From Aeromicrobium sp. 9AM (GTDB taxonomy: Bacteria; Actinomycetota; Actinomycetes; Propionibacteriales; Nocardioidaceae), in NCBI RefSeq assembly GCF_902506105.1, contig NZ_LR733304.1, positions 1,969,458 to 2,033,457 of the forward strand: a stretch of DNA of 64,000 nucleotides, given 5' to 3'. How positions within the stretch are numbered: position 1 is the stretch's first letter; every line of letters starts with the position of its first letter. Positions 35,211 through 44,103 of the stretch are shown here, in pieces. A model generated the notes under the pieces. It saw nothing but the letters and a program-made list of their open reading frames with translations. It searched no databases and was not told the DNA's origin. The translations under genes were made by a program, and so were the position numbers.

Positions 35211-36068
35211 TCAGGCCACGTCGCGGCGGCGGTACGTCCACAGGGCCACGGCGAGGCAGACCACGACGTAGCAGGCCACCGTGATGAGCGCGCGGCCGTC
35301 GGCGACGTCGGAGTTGATCCCGGGAGGCGACTCGAGACCCGGCGGACGGGTCGGCATCACCGCAGACGCGAGTGATCCGGCATTGATCCCGGGCATCACG
35401 TCCCGCAGCGGACGCAGCGCCGTGAGCACCGAGCTCGCGACACCGGCGATCAGGTTCTCCACGCCGAGCACCCAGACGACACCGAGGCCGATCGGCAACG
35501 CGACGCCACGCAGCACGACGCCAAGGGCGCCGCCGAGACCTGCCCACATCAGCATGATCGCGACACCGGCGCCATACCCGCCGAGCAGGTCGAGCACCGA
35601 CGGGAACGCGGTCGACTCGCCCTGGGACAGCGCGATCGCGGTCGAGCTCGCCGCGCCGAGGACGAACAGGACGAGCACGCCGACCGCGACCGACATCGCC
35701 AGGGCGACGGCCTGGCCGGCGAGCACCGCCGTACGCCCGGGGCGCTGCGTCAACACGGTCTTGACCGTGCCCCAGCCGTACTCGCTCCCGAGCACCAGCG
35801 CGCCGAACACGAGCGCGAGTGCGCCGGCGAACACCGGGAACCCGCCGAGGGTGCTGGCCACGATCTGGTCGGGCAGCGTGCTGGCGAGGATCGCGTCCTT
35901 CGACGCGCCCTCGATCGGCCCGGAGCCGTCGCCGGCGAAGGACAGGTACGGGATCAGGTAGCCGAACACCTGGCTCAGCAGGGCCGCGGCGGCGAGCAGA
36001 GTCCAGGCCGCGGGTCGGCGTACGAGCTTGAACAGCTCGGCGCGGGTGACGTTGAGGACATCAGGCAT
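35211..36068 (-). CDS. ABC transporter permease (ABC-2 type)
   Basis: A 285-residue membrane protein with six hydrophobic segments, beginning TRAELFKLVRRPAAWTLL as in ABC-2 permeases of the antibiotic/lantibiotic exporter kind. A large extracytoplasmic loop lies between helices 1 and 2, and LGSEYGWGTVKTVLTQRPGR is the coupling region. Its start overlaps the ATPase gene by 8 bp. The exported substrate is unknown. Confidence 0.85.
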   Translation of the reverse strand: MPDVLNVTRAELFKLVRRPAAWTLLAAAALLSQVFGYLIPYLSFAGDGSGPIEGASKDAILASTLPDQIVASTLGGFPVFAGALALVFGALVLGSEYGWGTVKTVLTQRPGRTAVLAGQAVALAMSVAVGVLVLFVLGAASSTAIALSQGESTAFPSVLDLLGGYGAGVAIMLMWAGLGGALGVVLRGVALPIGLGVVWVLGVENLIAGVASSVLTALRPLRDVMPGINAGSLASAVMPTRPPGLESPPGINSDVADGRALITVACYVVVCLAVALWTYRRRDVA

Positions 36069-36969
36069 GACTGGATTCCTTGGCGGTGATCTCGAAGAAC
36101 ACGTCCTCGAGCTGACGGTCGATGCGGCGCACCTCGCGGACGTCGACGCCGGCGAGCACGAGGGCGCGGGTGACCTCGCCGGTGTGGCGCTCGTCGACGC
36201 GCAGCCGCACCTCGTCGTCGAGCGACCGGATGGACTGGACGTACGCGAGCTGGTCGAGCGTCGACCGGACGACGTCCGCAGGCGTGGCCCGGACGACGAG
36301 CTCGCTGTCGCCGCGCAGCTCGTCGACGGTGCTCTCGACGACCATGCGTCCGGCGTTGATGACCCCGACGCGATCGCAGATCTGCTGCACCTCGCCGAGC
36401 ATGTGGCTCGACAGGATCACGGTGCGCCCCGAGTCGCCGAGGCGGCGGATCAGGGCTCGCATGTCGCGCATCCCGGCAGGGTCGAGGCCGTTCGTCGGCT
36501 CGTCGAGCACCACCAGGTCGGGGTCCTTGAGCAGGGCCGCCGCGACGCCGAGACGCTGCTTCATGCCGAGCGAGTACGTCGAGAACTTGTCGTCACCGCG
36601 CGAAGCGAGGTCGACGGTCTCGAGGGTCTCGTCGATCTTCGACGAGCCGCTCCCGGCATACCGGGCCATGACCTGGAGGTTCGCCCGGCCGGACAGGAAC
36701 GGGTAGAACGCCGGTCCCTCGATCATCGAGCCGATCCGGGCGAGCACGCCGGCGTCTCCGGGCTGACGCCCGAGGACCATGAGGTCCCCGCTCGTCGGCC
36801 GGATGAGGCCCAGGAGCATACGCAGCGTCGTGGTCTTGCCCGCACCGTTGGGTCCGAGGAATCCGTAGACCTCGCCGCGCCGCACGCTAAGGCTGACCTG
36901 GTCCACGGCCGCGACCTCGCCGTACGTCTTGGTGAGCTCGCGGACCTCGACGACCGTCTCGGCGGTCAC
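36061..36969 (-). CDS. ABC transporter ATP-binding protein
   Basis: A 302-residue ATPase with Walker A GPNGAGKTTT, signature YSLGMKQRL, Walker B LVVLDEPTNGLDP and an H-loop in SSHML. It ends in a domain of about 90 residues common in DrrA/CcmA-like exporters. It energises the adjacent permease. GTG start overlapping the SHOCT gene stop by 4 bp. The upstream two-component system probably controls it. Confidence 0.92.
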   Translation of the reverse strand: MTAETVVEVRELTKTYGEVAAVDQVSLSVRRGEVYGFLGPNGAGKTTTLRMLLGLIRPTSGDLMVLGRQPGDAGVLARIGSMIEGPAFYPFLSGRANLQVMARYAGSGSSKIDETLETVDLASRGDDKFSTYSLGMKQRLGVAAALLKDPDLVVLDEPTNGLDPAGMRDMRALIRRLGDSGRTVILSSHMLGEVQQICDRVGVINAGRMVVESTVDELRGDSELVVRATPADVVRSTLDQLAYVQSIRSLDDEVRLRVDERHTGEVTRALVLAGVDVREVRRIDRQLEDVFFEITAKESSHA

Positions 36970-37214
36970 CGGTCCTTCTCCCTGAGCACGGCGAGGCGCT
37001 CGCGGTACTCAGACTCGTCGATCTCACCGGTGGCGTAGCGCTCGGCGAGCCTCGACTCCCCCGCGTACGAGCCGCGGTGCCAGCGGCGGCGACCGAAACG
37101 GCCGAACACCCCGAAGACGAGGACGAAGAACGCGATCCAGAACAACGGGAACAGCGGCCACCACGGGCCCGGACCGTCCCAGTTGTCGTTGGCGAGAAGC
37201 TGGGTGGACAACAT
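36966..37214 (-). CDS. SHOCT-domain membrane protein
   Basis: An 82-residue protein with one transmembrane helix (WWPLFPLFWIAFFVLVFGVF, about 18-37) and a C-terminal SHOCT motif (RLAERYATGEIDESEYRERLAVL). SHOCT modules are short helical oligomerisation signals. First gene of the exporter unit and translationally coupled to the ATPase. Its ATG follows AAGGAG. An inverted repeat lies just upstream. Confidence 0.85.
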   Translation of the reverse strand: MLSTQLLANDNWDGPGPWWPLFPLFWIAFFVLVFGVFGRFGRRRWHRGSYAGESRLAERYATGEIDESEYRERLAVLREKDR

Positions 37215-37229
37215 GATGAAACTCCTTGA

Positions 37230-37262
37230 ACGAGACTGAAGTGCTGACTCTTCGAGTCTCGT
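37230..37262. promoter_or_regulatory. Inverted repeat upstream of the SHOCT-ABC operon
   Basis: ACGAGACT (37230-37237) is mirrored by AGTCTCGT (37255-37262). It starts 16 bp before the SHOCT start codon and is a candidate site for the LuxR-type regulator encoded upstream. A shorter GACTC/GAGTC pair lies inside it. Confidence 0.4.
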
Positions 37263-37334
37263 GAGAACCGGCCGCCGGCGAATCGGCCACGGGGAGTCAC
37301 TTCGCGTACGCCCACCGGCGTACCTCGCTCCGGC

Positions 37335-37997
37335 TCAGGACCAGCCGGGGCGTACGAGGCCGGACTCGTACGCGATCACGACGAGCTGCGCGCGGTCGCG
37401 GGCGTGCAGCTTGATCATGGCGCGGCTGACGTGCGTCTTGGCCGTCGCAGGACTCATGAACAGGCGGCCGCCGATCTCGTCGTTGTTGAGCCCTTCCCCG
37501 ACCAGCGCCACGACCTCGCGCTCGCGATCGGTCAGCGGCTCGAGCACCACGGCGCTGGCGGTGCCACGGCTCCGGTCGGCGAACTCGGAGATCAGCCGGC
37601 GCGTCACCCTCGGCGACAGCAGCGCGTCGCCGGCGGCCACCGCCCGGATGCCGGCCAGCAGGTCCGCGGGCTCGGTGCCCTTGACCAGGAAGCCGCTCGC
37701 ACCGATCCGCACCGCCTCGAAGACGTACTCGTCGAGGTCGAACGTCGTCAGGATCACGACCCGTACGCCTTCGAGTGCCAGGTCAGCGGCGATCCTGCGC
37801 GTCGCCTCGAGCCCGTCGACGCCGGGCATGCGAATGTCCATCAGCACGACATCGGGCACGTGCCTGGTGATGACCTCCAGCGCCTCGCGGCCGTCGGAGG
37901 CCTCCGCAACGACCTCGATGTCGTCCTCGGCGTCGATCAGCGCCCGGAATCCCGCACGCAGCAGCGCCTGGTCGTCGACCAGTACGACACGGATCAT
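37335..37997 (-). CDS. NarL/LuxR-type response regulator
   Basis: A 220-residue response regulator. The receiver domain has DD at 7-8, the phospho-Asp in VVLMDIRMPGVDG and the Lys in FLVKGTEP. The C-terminal LuxR helix-turn-helix reads LTDREREVVALVGEGLNNDEIGGRLFMSPATAKTHVSRAMIKL. The start codon overlaps the kinase stop as ATGA. The genes downstream on the same strand are the SHOCT-ABC unit, its likely target. Confidence 0.93.
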   Translation of the reverse strand: MIRVVLVDDQALLRAGFRALIDAEDDIEVVAEASDGREALEVITRHVPDVVLMDIRMPGVDGLEATRRIAADLALEGVRVVILTTFDLDEYVFEAVRIGASGFLVKGTEPADLLAGIRAVAAGDALLSPRVTRRLISEFADRSRGTASAVVLEPLTDREREVVALVGEGLNNDEIGGRLFMSPATAKTHVSRAMIKLHARDRAQLVVIAYESGLVRPGWS

Positions 37998-39127
37998 GAT
38001 CGCCCTTTCAGCGGCAGGGACGCGTGCACCCGGGTGCCGCCGGTACTCCCACGGCCGACCTCGAGCGTGCCGCCCAAGGTCTCGGCACGCTCCCGCATGC
38101 CGACGATGCCGGTGCCGCCTGCGTCTCCCGGTACGAACCCGTGCCCGTCGTCCTCGACCGTCACGGTCAGCTCCTCCGCGTCATACGCCAAAGCAATGTC
38201 GGCGTTCGTCGCTCCTGCATGGCGTACGACGTTGGTGATCGCTTCCTGCACGATGCGCAGGGCGGCCAGCTCGACCGACGACGGCAATGGCCGCACGTCG
38301 CCGCGCACGGTCTTGCGCACCTGCAGCCCGGCATGGCCGCTGCGCTCCACCAGGTCGTCAAGGGAGGCCAGCGTGCCGGTCGGCTTGCGGGGCGCCTCGT
38401 CGTCGACGTCACGGAGGATGCCGACCAGCGACCGGAGCTCGACGAGCGCCTCCTTGCTCGCGTCCTTGATCGCCTCGAGCGCGGTCTGCGCCTGCTCGGG
38501 CTTGCGGTCGACGATGTGCAGCGCGACGCCGGCCTGCACGTTGATGAGCGAGATGTGGTGCGCGACGACGTCATGCAGCTCGCGGGCGATCTGCAGGCGC
38601 TCCTCGTTGGCCTGCCGGCGCGACGCCTCGTCGCGCGCCTGCCGGGAGGCGGAGATGCGCTCGCGCCGGACCCGGACCACCTCGGCGACGGCCACCACGA
38701 GCAAGGACCAGGCAGCGACGCCGGACAGCCACGACCAGGACCACTCGCGGTCATACATCGGACGCTGGACCGCGATCACCGCGACCACGACGGTGCCGAG
38801 GCCGAGCCAGGCAGCGACGCGGTGACCGCGTACGACGGTCCCGATCGTGGCGATCGCGAGGCTCGCGAGCACCGGGCCGTACGCGTAGTCACGCAGGAGG
38901 TAGACCACGGTGATCGCGACGACGAACCACAGGACCTGACGCGGCCAGCGCCGCACGAGCAGCAGCGAGGGCGGGCCGAGCGCGGCGATGACGATGGCGA
39001 GCGCGTCCAGTGCGCGATGCCCGGTCTGGTTGCGGTTGGCGCCGACCGTGCCCGCGACCTGGAAGATCGTCAACGGCAGCAGCCCGAAGAGCGCGGGCCG
39101 GGGCGCGGCTCTCAGGACGACGGACAT
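37994..39127 (-). CDS. Sensor histidine kinase (HisKA_3 type)
   Basis: A 377-residue kinase. The N-terminal sensor consists of four to five membrane helices (about 12-150) with hardly any extracellular loop, so it probably senses the membrane itself. The dimerisation/phosphorylation motif is ARELHDVVAHHISLI with His near 185, and the ATPase domain has IVQEAITNVVRHAGA, VEDDGHGF and GIVGMRERAETLGG. It pairs with the response regulator behind it. The ATG at 39127 is preceded by GTGAGGG. The upstream frame is open but lies over the TetR gene. Confidence 0.92.
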   Translation of the reverse strand: MSVVLRAAPRPALFGLLPLTIFQVAGTVGANRNQTGHRALDALAIVIAALGPPSLLLVRRWPRQVLWFVVAITVVYLLRDYAYGPVLASLAIATIGTVVRGHRVAAWLGLGTVVVAVIAVQRPMYDREWSWSWLSGVAAWSLLVVAVAEVVRVRRERISASRQARDEASRRQANEERLQIARELHDVVAHHISLINVQAGVALHIVDRKPEQAQTALEAIKDASKEALVELRSLVGILRDVDDEAPRKPTGTLASLDDLVERSGHAGLQVRKTVRGDVRPLPSSVELAALRIVQEAITNVVRHAGATNADIALAYDAEELTVTVEDDGHGFVPGDAGGTGIVGMRERAETLGGTLEVGRGSTGGTRVHASLPLKGRS

Positions 39128-39202
39128 GCCCTCACGGTAGGCGAACCGGGCGGGCGAAACATCGCACCGGTGGAGCATTCCCGCGTACGCCCGCGGGAGT
39201 AG

Positions 39203-39232
39203 TCGACACGAAAAGAACGATCGTGCTATAAC
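39203..39232 (+). promoter_or_regulatory. Promoter and palindrome of the TetR gene
   Basis: TATAAC at 39227-39232 lies about 7 bp from the ATG, with TCGACA 18 bp upstream as a -35. The transcript is thus probably leaderless. The palindrome ACGATCGT (39217-39224) lies in the spacer beside the -10, where a repressor would block RNA polymerase. Confidence 0.5.
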
Positions 39233-39238
39233 TGACTC

Positions 39239-39832
39239 ATGACCAAGGGCGATGAGACGCGCAACGCGATCCTGACCGAGGCGACCGTTGTCGCCGCCAA
39301 GGTCGGGCTGACGGGCATGACGATCGGCCAGCTCGCTGCGCACACTGGCATGTCCAAGAGCGGCCTCTACGCCCACTTCGCCTCCAAGGAAGCCCTGCAG
39401 ATCGAGATCCTGCGGCACACCCGCGAGCGCTTCGTCGACCAGGTCGTACGTCCTGCGCTGGGGACGCCGCGCGGCGTGGCCCGGCTGCGGGTGCTGTTCG
39501 ACGCCTGGGTCACCTGGTCCGAGTCGATGGAGGAGGGCGGCTGCCTGTTCGTGGCTGCCAGCTCGGAGCTCGACGACCAGCCCGGCCCGGTCCGCGACGC
39601 CCTGGTCCGCGACGAGCGCGACTGGCTGGAGATGATCTCCACCGTCGCCGGCACCGCCGTCAGCGAGGGCGAGTTCCGCCAGGACCTCGACCTGGAGCAG
39701 TTCGCGTACGAGCTGCACGCACTGACCCTCGCACACCAGCACGCGTCGCGCCTGCTGCGCGACCCCAAGGCCCTCGATCGCGTGCATCGCGCGTTCGACT
39801 CGCTCATCACCCACGCCGGCCAGCCGGCCTGA
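39239..39832 (+). CDS. TetR/AcrR family regulator
   Basis: A 197-residue TetR regulator. The helix-turn-helix is GLTGMTIGQLAAHTGMSKSGLYAHFASKEAL, followed by a ligand domain with EGGCLFVAASSELDDQPGPVRD, as seen in the TetR_C YxaF-like group. It is followed by a hydrolase gene 17 bp on, and the pair is likely an operon. Autoregulation is suggested by the palindrome in its promoter. Confidence 0.9.
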   Translation: MTKGDETRNAILTEATVVAAKVGLTGMTIGQLAAHTGMSKSGLYAHFASKEALQIEILRHTRERFVDQVVRPALGTPRGVARLRVLFDAWVTWSESMEEGGCLFVAASSELDDQPGPVRDALVRDERDWLEMISTVAGTAVSEGEFRQDLDLEQFAYELHALTLAHQHASRLLRDPKALDRVHRAFDSLITHAGQPA

Positions 39833-39849
39833 ACCAGCAAGGAATCGTC

Positions 39850-40743
39850 ATGGCATCCTCAGCATCTCAAAAAAGCACGACCGTTCGTCCTTCGCAGCGG
39901 CTCATGCAGGCCGCCTTCCCGACGCTCGAGCACACGTTGCCGTCGCTCGGAGCCCGCTGGGCCGACCGGTTGTGGTTCACGCTGCCGGCCTCGCCGGTCA
40001 CCGACCTCCCGCCCGGCGGCACGGCGTTCGAGGTCGACTCGCAGGGCCACACGGTTCGCGGCCACCGCTGGGGCGCCGGGCCGGTGATCTACCTCGTGCA
40101 CGGCTGGGGCGGCAACGAGACCCAGCTGGCCAGGTTCGTGCCTCCCCTGGTCGCGGCCGGGTTCTCCGTCGTCACCCACGACGCGCCGAGCCACGGCACG
40201 TCCGACCCCGGAGCTGTCGCCGGGCAGGCCCACGCCGTGGAGATGGGCCGCGCCCTCGATGCCGTCGCGGCGGTCCACGGGCCCGCACACGCGGTCGTCG
40301 CGCACTCGATGGGCGGCCTCGCGACCGGGCTGACCCTGCGCTACGGCTGGCTCGGCACCGAGCGGCTGGCGCTCGTCGCACCGATGGTGCGCATCGGCGA
40401 CCACCTTCCCGTGCTCGCGGCACAGCTGGGCTTTGGTCCCCGCATCCGCGCGCGGCTCGAGCGCCGGGCGCACCAGCGCGTCGGCCTGGCGGTCGATGAG
40501 GTCGACTTCGTACGCATCGCCGCCGAGATCGAACGGCCCGAGCTCCTCGTGATCCACGACCGCGAGGATCGCCTGGCGAAGCACAGCTCCGCCGTGCACC
40601 TCGTGGAGTCCTGGGACGGTGCGCGACTCACCACGACCAGCGGGCTCGGGCACCACCGGATCCTGCGCGACGACGCGGTCGTACGACAGGTCGTGGCGTT
40701 CGTGGTGGCCAGCGAGGCCGACGAGCTCGTGCGGAGCGCCTGA
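39850..40743 (+). CDS. Alpha/beta hydrolase
   Basis: A 297-residue alpha/beta hydrolase. The oxyanion-region HGWGGN, the nucleophile elbow AHSMGG, an acidic residue in HDREDRL and the catalytic His in GLGHHRILRD are all present. There is no signal peptide. The substrate is unknown, probably a small ester. AAGGAATC precedes the ATG. Probably co-expressed with and regulated by the preceding TetR gene. Confidence 0.85.
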   Translation: MASSASQKSTTVRPSQRLMQAAFPTLEHTLPSLGARWADRLWFTLPASPVTDLPPGGTAFEVDSQGHTVRGHRWGAGPVIYLVHGWGGNETQLARFVPPLVAAGFSVVTHDAPSHGTSDPGAVAGQAHAVEMGRALDAVAAVHGPAHAVVAHSMGGLATGLTLRYGWLGTERLALVAPMVRIGDHLPVLAAQLGFGPRIRARLERRAHQRVGLAVDEVDFVRIAAEIERPELLVIHDREDRLAKHSSAVHLVESWDGARLTTTSGLGHHRILRDDAVVRQVVAFVVASEADELVRSA

Positions 40744-40753
40744 GGACCGCGGC

Positions 40754-41338
40754 TCAGTCGAGCGCGGCGATCAGGGTCTCCTGCACGTAGCCAAGCCAGT
40801 CGTAGATCTCGGACATCGCGGCGATCGCCTCGTCCTCGGACTGGGCGACCAGGTAGATGTCCTCGTCCTGCTCGATGCCCAGGCGCACGGCCAGCGACAG
40901 GCGTACGTCCGTCAGCGCGCGAAGCCAGGCCTGCACCTCGTCGTCGCCGAGCTCGATCTCGATCGGCTCCTCGGCCTCGGCATCTGGCGCCCCGAACACG
41001 AGCCCACCGTCGACCAGGGAACGGATCAGGATCTCGGCGTTCGTCACCTTGACCGACGTCAGCGAGCGCTCGGTGAAGCGCCGGAACTCACCGGCGCCCT
41101 CCTCGTCGTCGCGGTAGGCGTCGGGGAGCAGCCGCTTGAGCACCGGGTCCTCCGGGGGCAGCGACGGTCCGCCCATGCCGAGCTGGGCCGCCAGCGGGTC
41201 GGCCGTCGACTCGTCGGCGCCGTTGCGGTCACGCAGCAGCTCGATGACCTGGCCCGACAGGCTCGCGAGCAGGTGCGCCTCGCCCGCCTCGAAGGTCGCG
41301 GTGATCCCGCCACGACGGCGCTTCTTGAACGGCTTCAA
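40754..41338 (-). CDS. DUF2017 protein
   Basis: A 194-residue DUF2017 protein. This family lies next to clpS throughout actinobacteria (Rv1332 region in M. tuberculosis). It is an acidic, helical, soluble protein of unknown role. The best start is the TTG at 41338, which overlaps the clpS stop as TTGA and gives [11 protein letters not shown], the usual basic N-terminus. An in-frame ATG further upstream lies well inside clpS. A function linked to ClpAP-type proteolysis is inference from synteny. Confidence 0.8.
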   Translation of the reverse strand: MKPFKKRRRGGITATFEAGEAHLLASLSGQVIELLRDRNGADESTADPLAAQLGMGGPSLPPEDPVLKRLLPDAYRDDEEGAGEFRRFTERSLTSVKVTNAEILIRSLVDGGLVFGAPDAEAEEPIEIELGDDEVQAWLRALTDVRLSLAVRLGIEQDEDIYLVAQSEDEAIAAMSEIYDWLGYVQETLIAALD

Positions 41339-41631
41339 GCGTCCTGCCTCTCGAGCGTGGCCCACAGACCGTACTCGTGCATCGCCTGCACGTGGCGCTC
41401 CATCTGCTCGCGGCTGCCACTCGACACCACGGCCTTGCCCTCGTGGTGCACGGCCAGCATCAGCTCGTGCGCCTTCTCCTCGGTGTAGCCGAAGTAGTTG
41501 CGGAAGACATACGCGACGTAGGACATGAGGTTGACCGGGTCGTTCCAGACGATCGTGACCCAGGGATCCTCGAGCTCGACGATCTCATCAACGTCGGGCT
41601 CCGCGATCTCAACGGGCGACGGTGTGGACAT
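41335..41631 (-). CDS. clpS: ClpS, N-end-rule adaptor
   Basis: A 98-residue ClpS adaptor, which delivers N-degron substrates to the Clp protease. The core [20 protein letters not shown] and the later [22 protein letters not shown] are typical, including the NDPVN loop that binds the substrate N-terminus. An acidic flexible extension (residues 1-20) would reach into the Clp ATPase. First gene of the pair with DUF2017 and divergent from the unknown gene at 41704. Confidence 0.93.
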   Translation of the reverse strand: MSTPSPVEIAEPDVDEIVELEDPWVTIVWNDPVNLMSYVAYVFRNYFGYTEEKAHELMLAVHHEGKAVVSSGSREQMERHVQAMHEYGLWATLERQDA

Positions 41632-41703
41632 ACGGCCATTGTGTCTCAGTCACCTGACGAGGCGAAACCGCGCCGCGTGCCGCCTGTCAGTCATACTCGG
41701 GCG

Positions 41704-42204
41704 ATGGCACATGGCGAACGCTTCGACGTCACTCCGGCGCAGGCCGCCGCGGGCCGCCCCGTCGCCGATCGCGACCTGCCCATGCTCGCGGCTCAATGGC
41801 TGGCGGAGGGCTGGGACGGACCCGCGCTCCGGGACCTCGCTGGGTTGACGCACTACCAGCTAAACGATGCGGGCGGGCTGCTCGGACGTGCCCTCGTCGA
41901 GCTCGGCTTCCCGCAGGCCGAGTCGGACTTCCCGTGGGACGACGCACCCTGGCGTGGCTACTGGGGCACGATCTGGTGGTCCGTCAATCAGATCGACAAG
42001 AAACTCTCCCCGTACGCCGCCGCGCAACAGGTCGTCGAGATCGTGGGCGACGTGCCGGATCTCTGGGAGCCCGGGCACGGTGAGGTGCTGGTGCGCCTGC
42101 TCGAGCAGTGGCGCGACCATCCCGACGATCGCGTCGAGCTGGCCGATCGAATCCGCGGCGTGCTCGGAAGCCTCTCCGAGGATGACGTCCCACCGTTGAT
42201 CTGA
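41704..42204 (+). CDS. Unknown protein, 166 aa
   Basis: A 166-residue soluble acidic protein not recognised with certainty. It contains LAAQWLAEGWDGPALRDLAGL near the start, a Trp-rich central stretch (FPWDDAPWRGYWGTIWW) and an acidic helical C-terminus. The layout suggests a small helical immunity-like or regulatory protein, but no family can be named. The ATG at 41704 is chosen. It lies between clpS and pncB, 33 bp before pncB. Confidence 0.65.
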   Translation: MAHGERFDVTPAQAAAGRPVADRDLPMLAAQWLAEGWDGPALRDLAGLTHYQLNDAGGLLGRALVELGFPQAESDFPWDDAPWRGYWGTIWWSVNQIDKKLSPYAAAQQVVEIVGDVPDLWEPGHGEVLVRLLEQWRDHPDDRVELADRIRGVLGSLSEDDVPPLI

Positions 42205-42237
42205 GCCGCGCCACTGTCTGACATCTACGCTGGACCC

Positions 42238-43542
42238 GTGAACGCGAATGCCAGCACGGCGCTGCTGACCGACCGCTACGAGCTCACGATGCTGCAGGCG
42301 ACGCTGCGGGACGGCACGGCGCAACGCCGGTCCGTGTTCGAACTGTTCGCCAGGCGCCTGCCGGACGGCCGCCGCTACGGCGTGGTCGCCGGCGTGGGTC
42401 GCCTGCTCGACGCGCTCGAGGACTTCCGCTTTGCCCAGGCCGAGCTCGACTGGCTCCGCGAGGCGGACGTCGTCGACGCCGACACGGTCCAGTGGCTGAC
42501 CGACTACCGGTTCACCGGCTCGGTGTGGGGATATCCCGACGGAGAGCTCTACTTCCCCCAGTCCCCCGTGCTGGTCGTCGAGGGCACGTTCGCGGAGTGC
42601 GTGATCCTCGAGACGGTGTTCCTGTCGATCCTCAACCACGACTCCGCGATCGCCTCGGCTGCGGCCCGGATGATCTCCGCCGCCGGCGACCGGCCCTGTA
42701 TCGAGATGGGCTCGCGGCGTACGCATGAGGCATCCGCGGTCGCCGCGGCCCGATCGGCGTACATCGCGGGCTTTGCGGCGACGTCGAACCTCGAGGCCGG
42801 CCGGACGTACGGGATCCCGACGACCGGCACCAGTGCGCACTCCTTCACGCTCCTGCACGACACGGAGCGCGAGGCCTTCGAGGCGCAGGTCCGGGCGCTG
42901 GGACCGGGCACGACGCTGCTCGTCGACACGTACGACGTCCCCGACGCCATCAGGACCGCCGTCGACGTCGCCGGCCCGGGGCTGGGCGGCGTACGCCTCG
43001 ACTCCGGCGACCTGGTGGCGCTGGCTGCCGAGGTCCGCAAGCAGCTGGACGACCTCGGCGCCACGTCGACCCGCATCACAGTCACGAGCGACCTCGACGA
43101 GTACGCCATCGCGGCGCTCGCGGCCGCGCCCGTCGATGGCTACGGCGTCGGAACCGCGCTCGTCACGGGCTCCGGGGCGCCCACGAGCGGATTCGTCTAC
43201 AAGCTCGTGGCCCGCGCCGGTGACGACGACGAGATGGTGCCGGTGGCCAAGAAGAGCAAGGACAAGATCTCGGTCGGCGGCCGCAAGAACGCGCTGCGCC
43301 GCCGCGACGCCGGAGGCACGGCGCAGGCCGAGGTCATCGGCATCGACCTGGTCCCCACCGACGACGGTGACGACCGTACGTTGCTGCTCGAGCTGGTCCG
43401 CGACGGCGTACGGGTGCACGACGAGCCGCTCGACGCCGCCCGCGAACGCCTCCGCACCTCGCTGGCAGAGCTGCCCGCGACGGCGATGCAGCTCATGCGC
43501 GGCGAACCCGCGATCGACACCGTCTACGAGGAGGCACCATGA
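42238..43542 (+). CDS. pncB: Nicotinate phosphoribosyltransferase
   Basis: A 434-residue NAPRTase, joining nicotinate and PRPP to nicotinate mononucleotide in NAD salvage. Typical segments are LLTDRYELTMLQATLRDG at the start, FELFARRLPDGRRYGVVAGV, GSRRTHEASAVAAARSAYIAGFAATSN-like phosphoribosyl site (here GSRRTHE followed by AYIAGFAATSN), GTSAHSF and GVRLDSGDL. GTG start. Coupled to pncA by a 4-bp overlap. Synteny with clpS is also seen in mycobacteria. Confidence 0.94.
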   Translation: MNANASTALLTDRYELTMLQATLRDGTAQRRSVFELFARRLPDGRRYGVVAGVGRLLDALEDFRFAQAELDWLREADVVDADTVQWLTDYRFTGSVWGYPDGELYFPQSPVLVVEGTFAECVILETVFLSILNHDSAIASAAARMISAAGDRPCIEMGSRRTHEASAVAAARSAYIAGFAATSNLEAGRTYGIPTTGTSAHSFTLLHDTEREAFEAQVRALGPGTTLLVDTYDVPDAIRTAVDVAGPGLGGVRLDSGDLVALAAEVRKQLDDLGATSTRITVTSDLDEYAIAALAAAPVDGYGVGTALVTGSGAPTSGFVYKLVARAGDDDEMVPVAKKSKDKISVGGRKNALRRRDAGGTAQAEVIGIDLVPTDDGDDRTLLLELVRDGVRVHDEPLDAARERLRTSLAELPATAMQLMRGEPAIDTVYEEAP

Positions 43543-44099
43543 CAAGCACGGCTTTGATCGTCGTCGACGTGCAGAACGACTTCTGCGAGGGCGGCTCGCT
43601 GGCCGTCGCGGGCGGCGCGAAGGTCGCTGCCGACGTCGCGGACCTGCTGGCCACCAAGGCGTACGCCACGGTCGTCGCGACCCGTGACCACCACATCGAT
43701 CCGGGCTCCCACTTCTCGGACAACCCGGACTTCGTCGACTCGTGGCCGCGGCACTGTGTCGTCGGCACATCCGGCGAGGAGCTCCACCCACCGCTGGAGC
43801 CGGCGCTGTTCGACGAGATCTTCTACAAGGGCGAGTACGCCGCCGCCTACTCCGGCTTCGAGGGCGCCTCCGCGGACGGTGTGGGTCTCGCGGACTGGCT
43901 CCGTGGTGCCGGCGTCGATGCGGTCGACGTGTGCGGGATCGCGACCGACCACTGCGTACGCGCGACGGCTCTCGACGCGGCGCGCGAAGGATTCGCCGTG
44001 CGCGTGCTCGAACGGCTGACCGCGGCCGTGTCGCCGGGCAACCTACCCGACGTACATCGTGAGTGGTCCGCTGCGGGCGTGACCCTCAGCGAGGGCTGA
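43539..44099 (+). CDS. pncA: Nicotinamidase
   Basis: A 186-residue isochorismatase-fold nicotinamidase. The catalytic Asp is in VVDVQNDF, the Lys in FYKGEY and the nucleophile Cys in CGIATDHCVRATA. The metal-site residues lie in TRDHHIDPGSHF. It converts nicotinamide to nicotinate, the substrate of the preceding gene product, so the pair is a complete two-step salvage unit. In mycobacteria pncA is not adjacent to pncB, which makes the fusion of both into one operon notable but not unique. Confidence 0.94.
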   Translation: MTSTALIVVDVQNDFCEGGSLAVAGGAKVAADVADLLATKAYATVVATRDHHIDPGSHFSDNPDFVDSWPRHCVVGTSGEELHPPLEPALFDEIFYKGEYAAAYSGFEGASADGVGLADWLRGAGVDAVDVCGIATDHCVRATALDAAREGFAVRVLERLTAAVSPGNLPDVHREWSAAGVTLSEG

Positions 44100-44103
44100 A
44101 GGA

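Noticed and set aside
41860..43791. A 643-codon minus-strand frame over the 166-aa gene, pncB and pncA
   Set aside because: pncB and pncA have complete active sites on the plus strand. The antisense frame has no domain.
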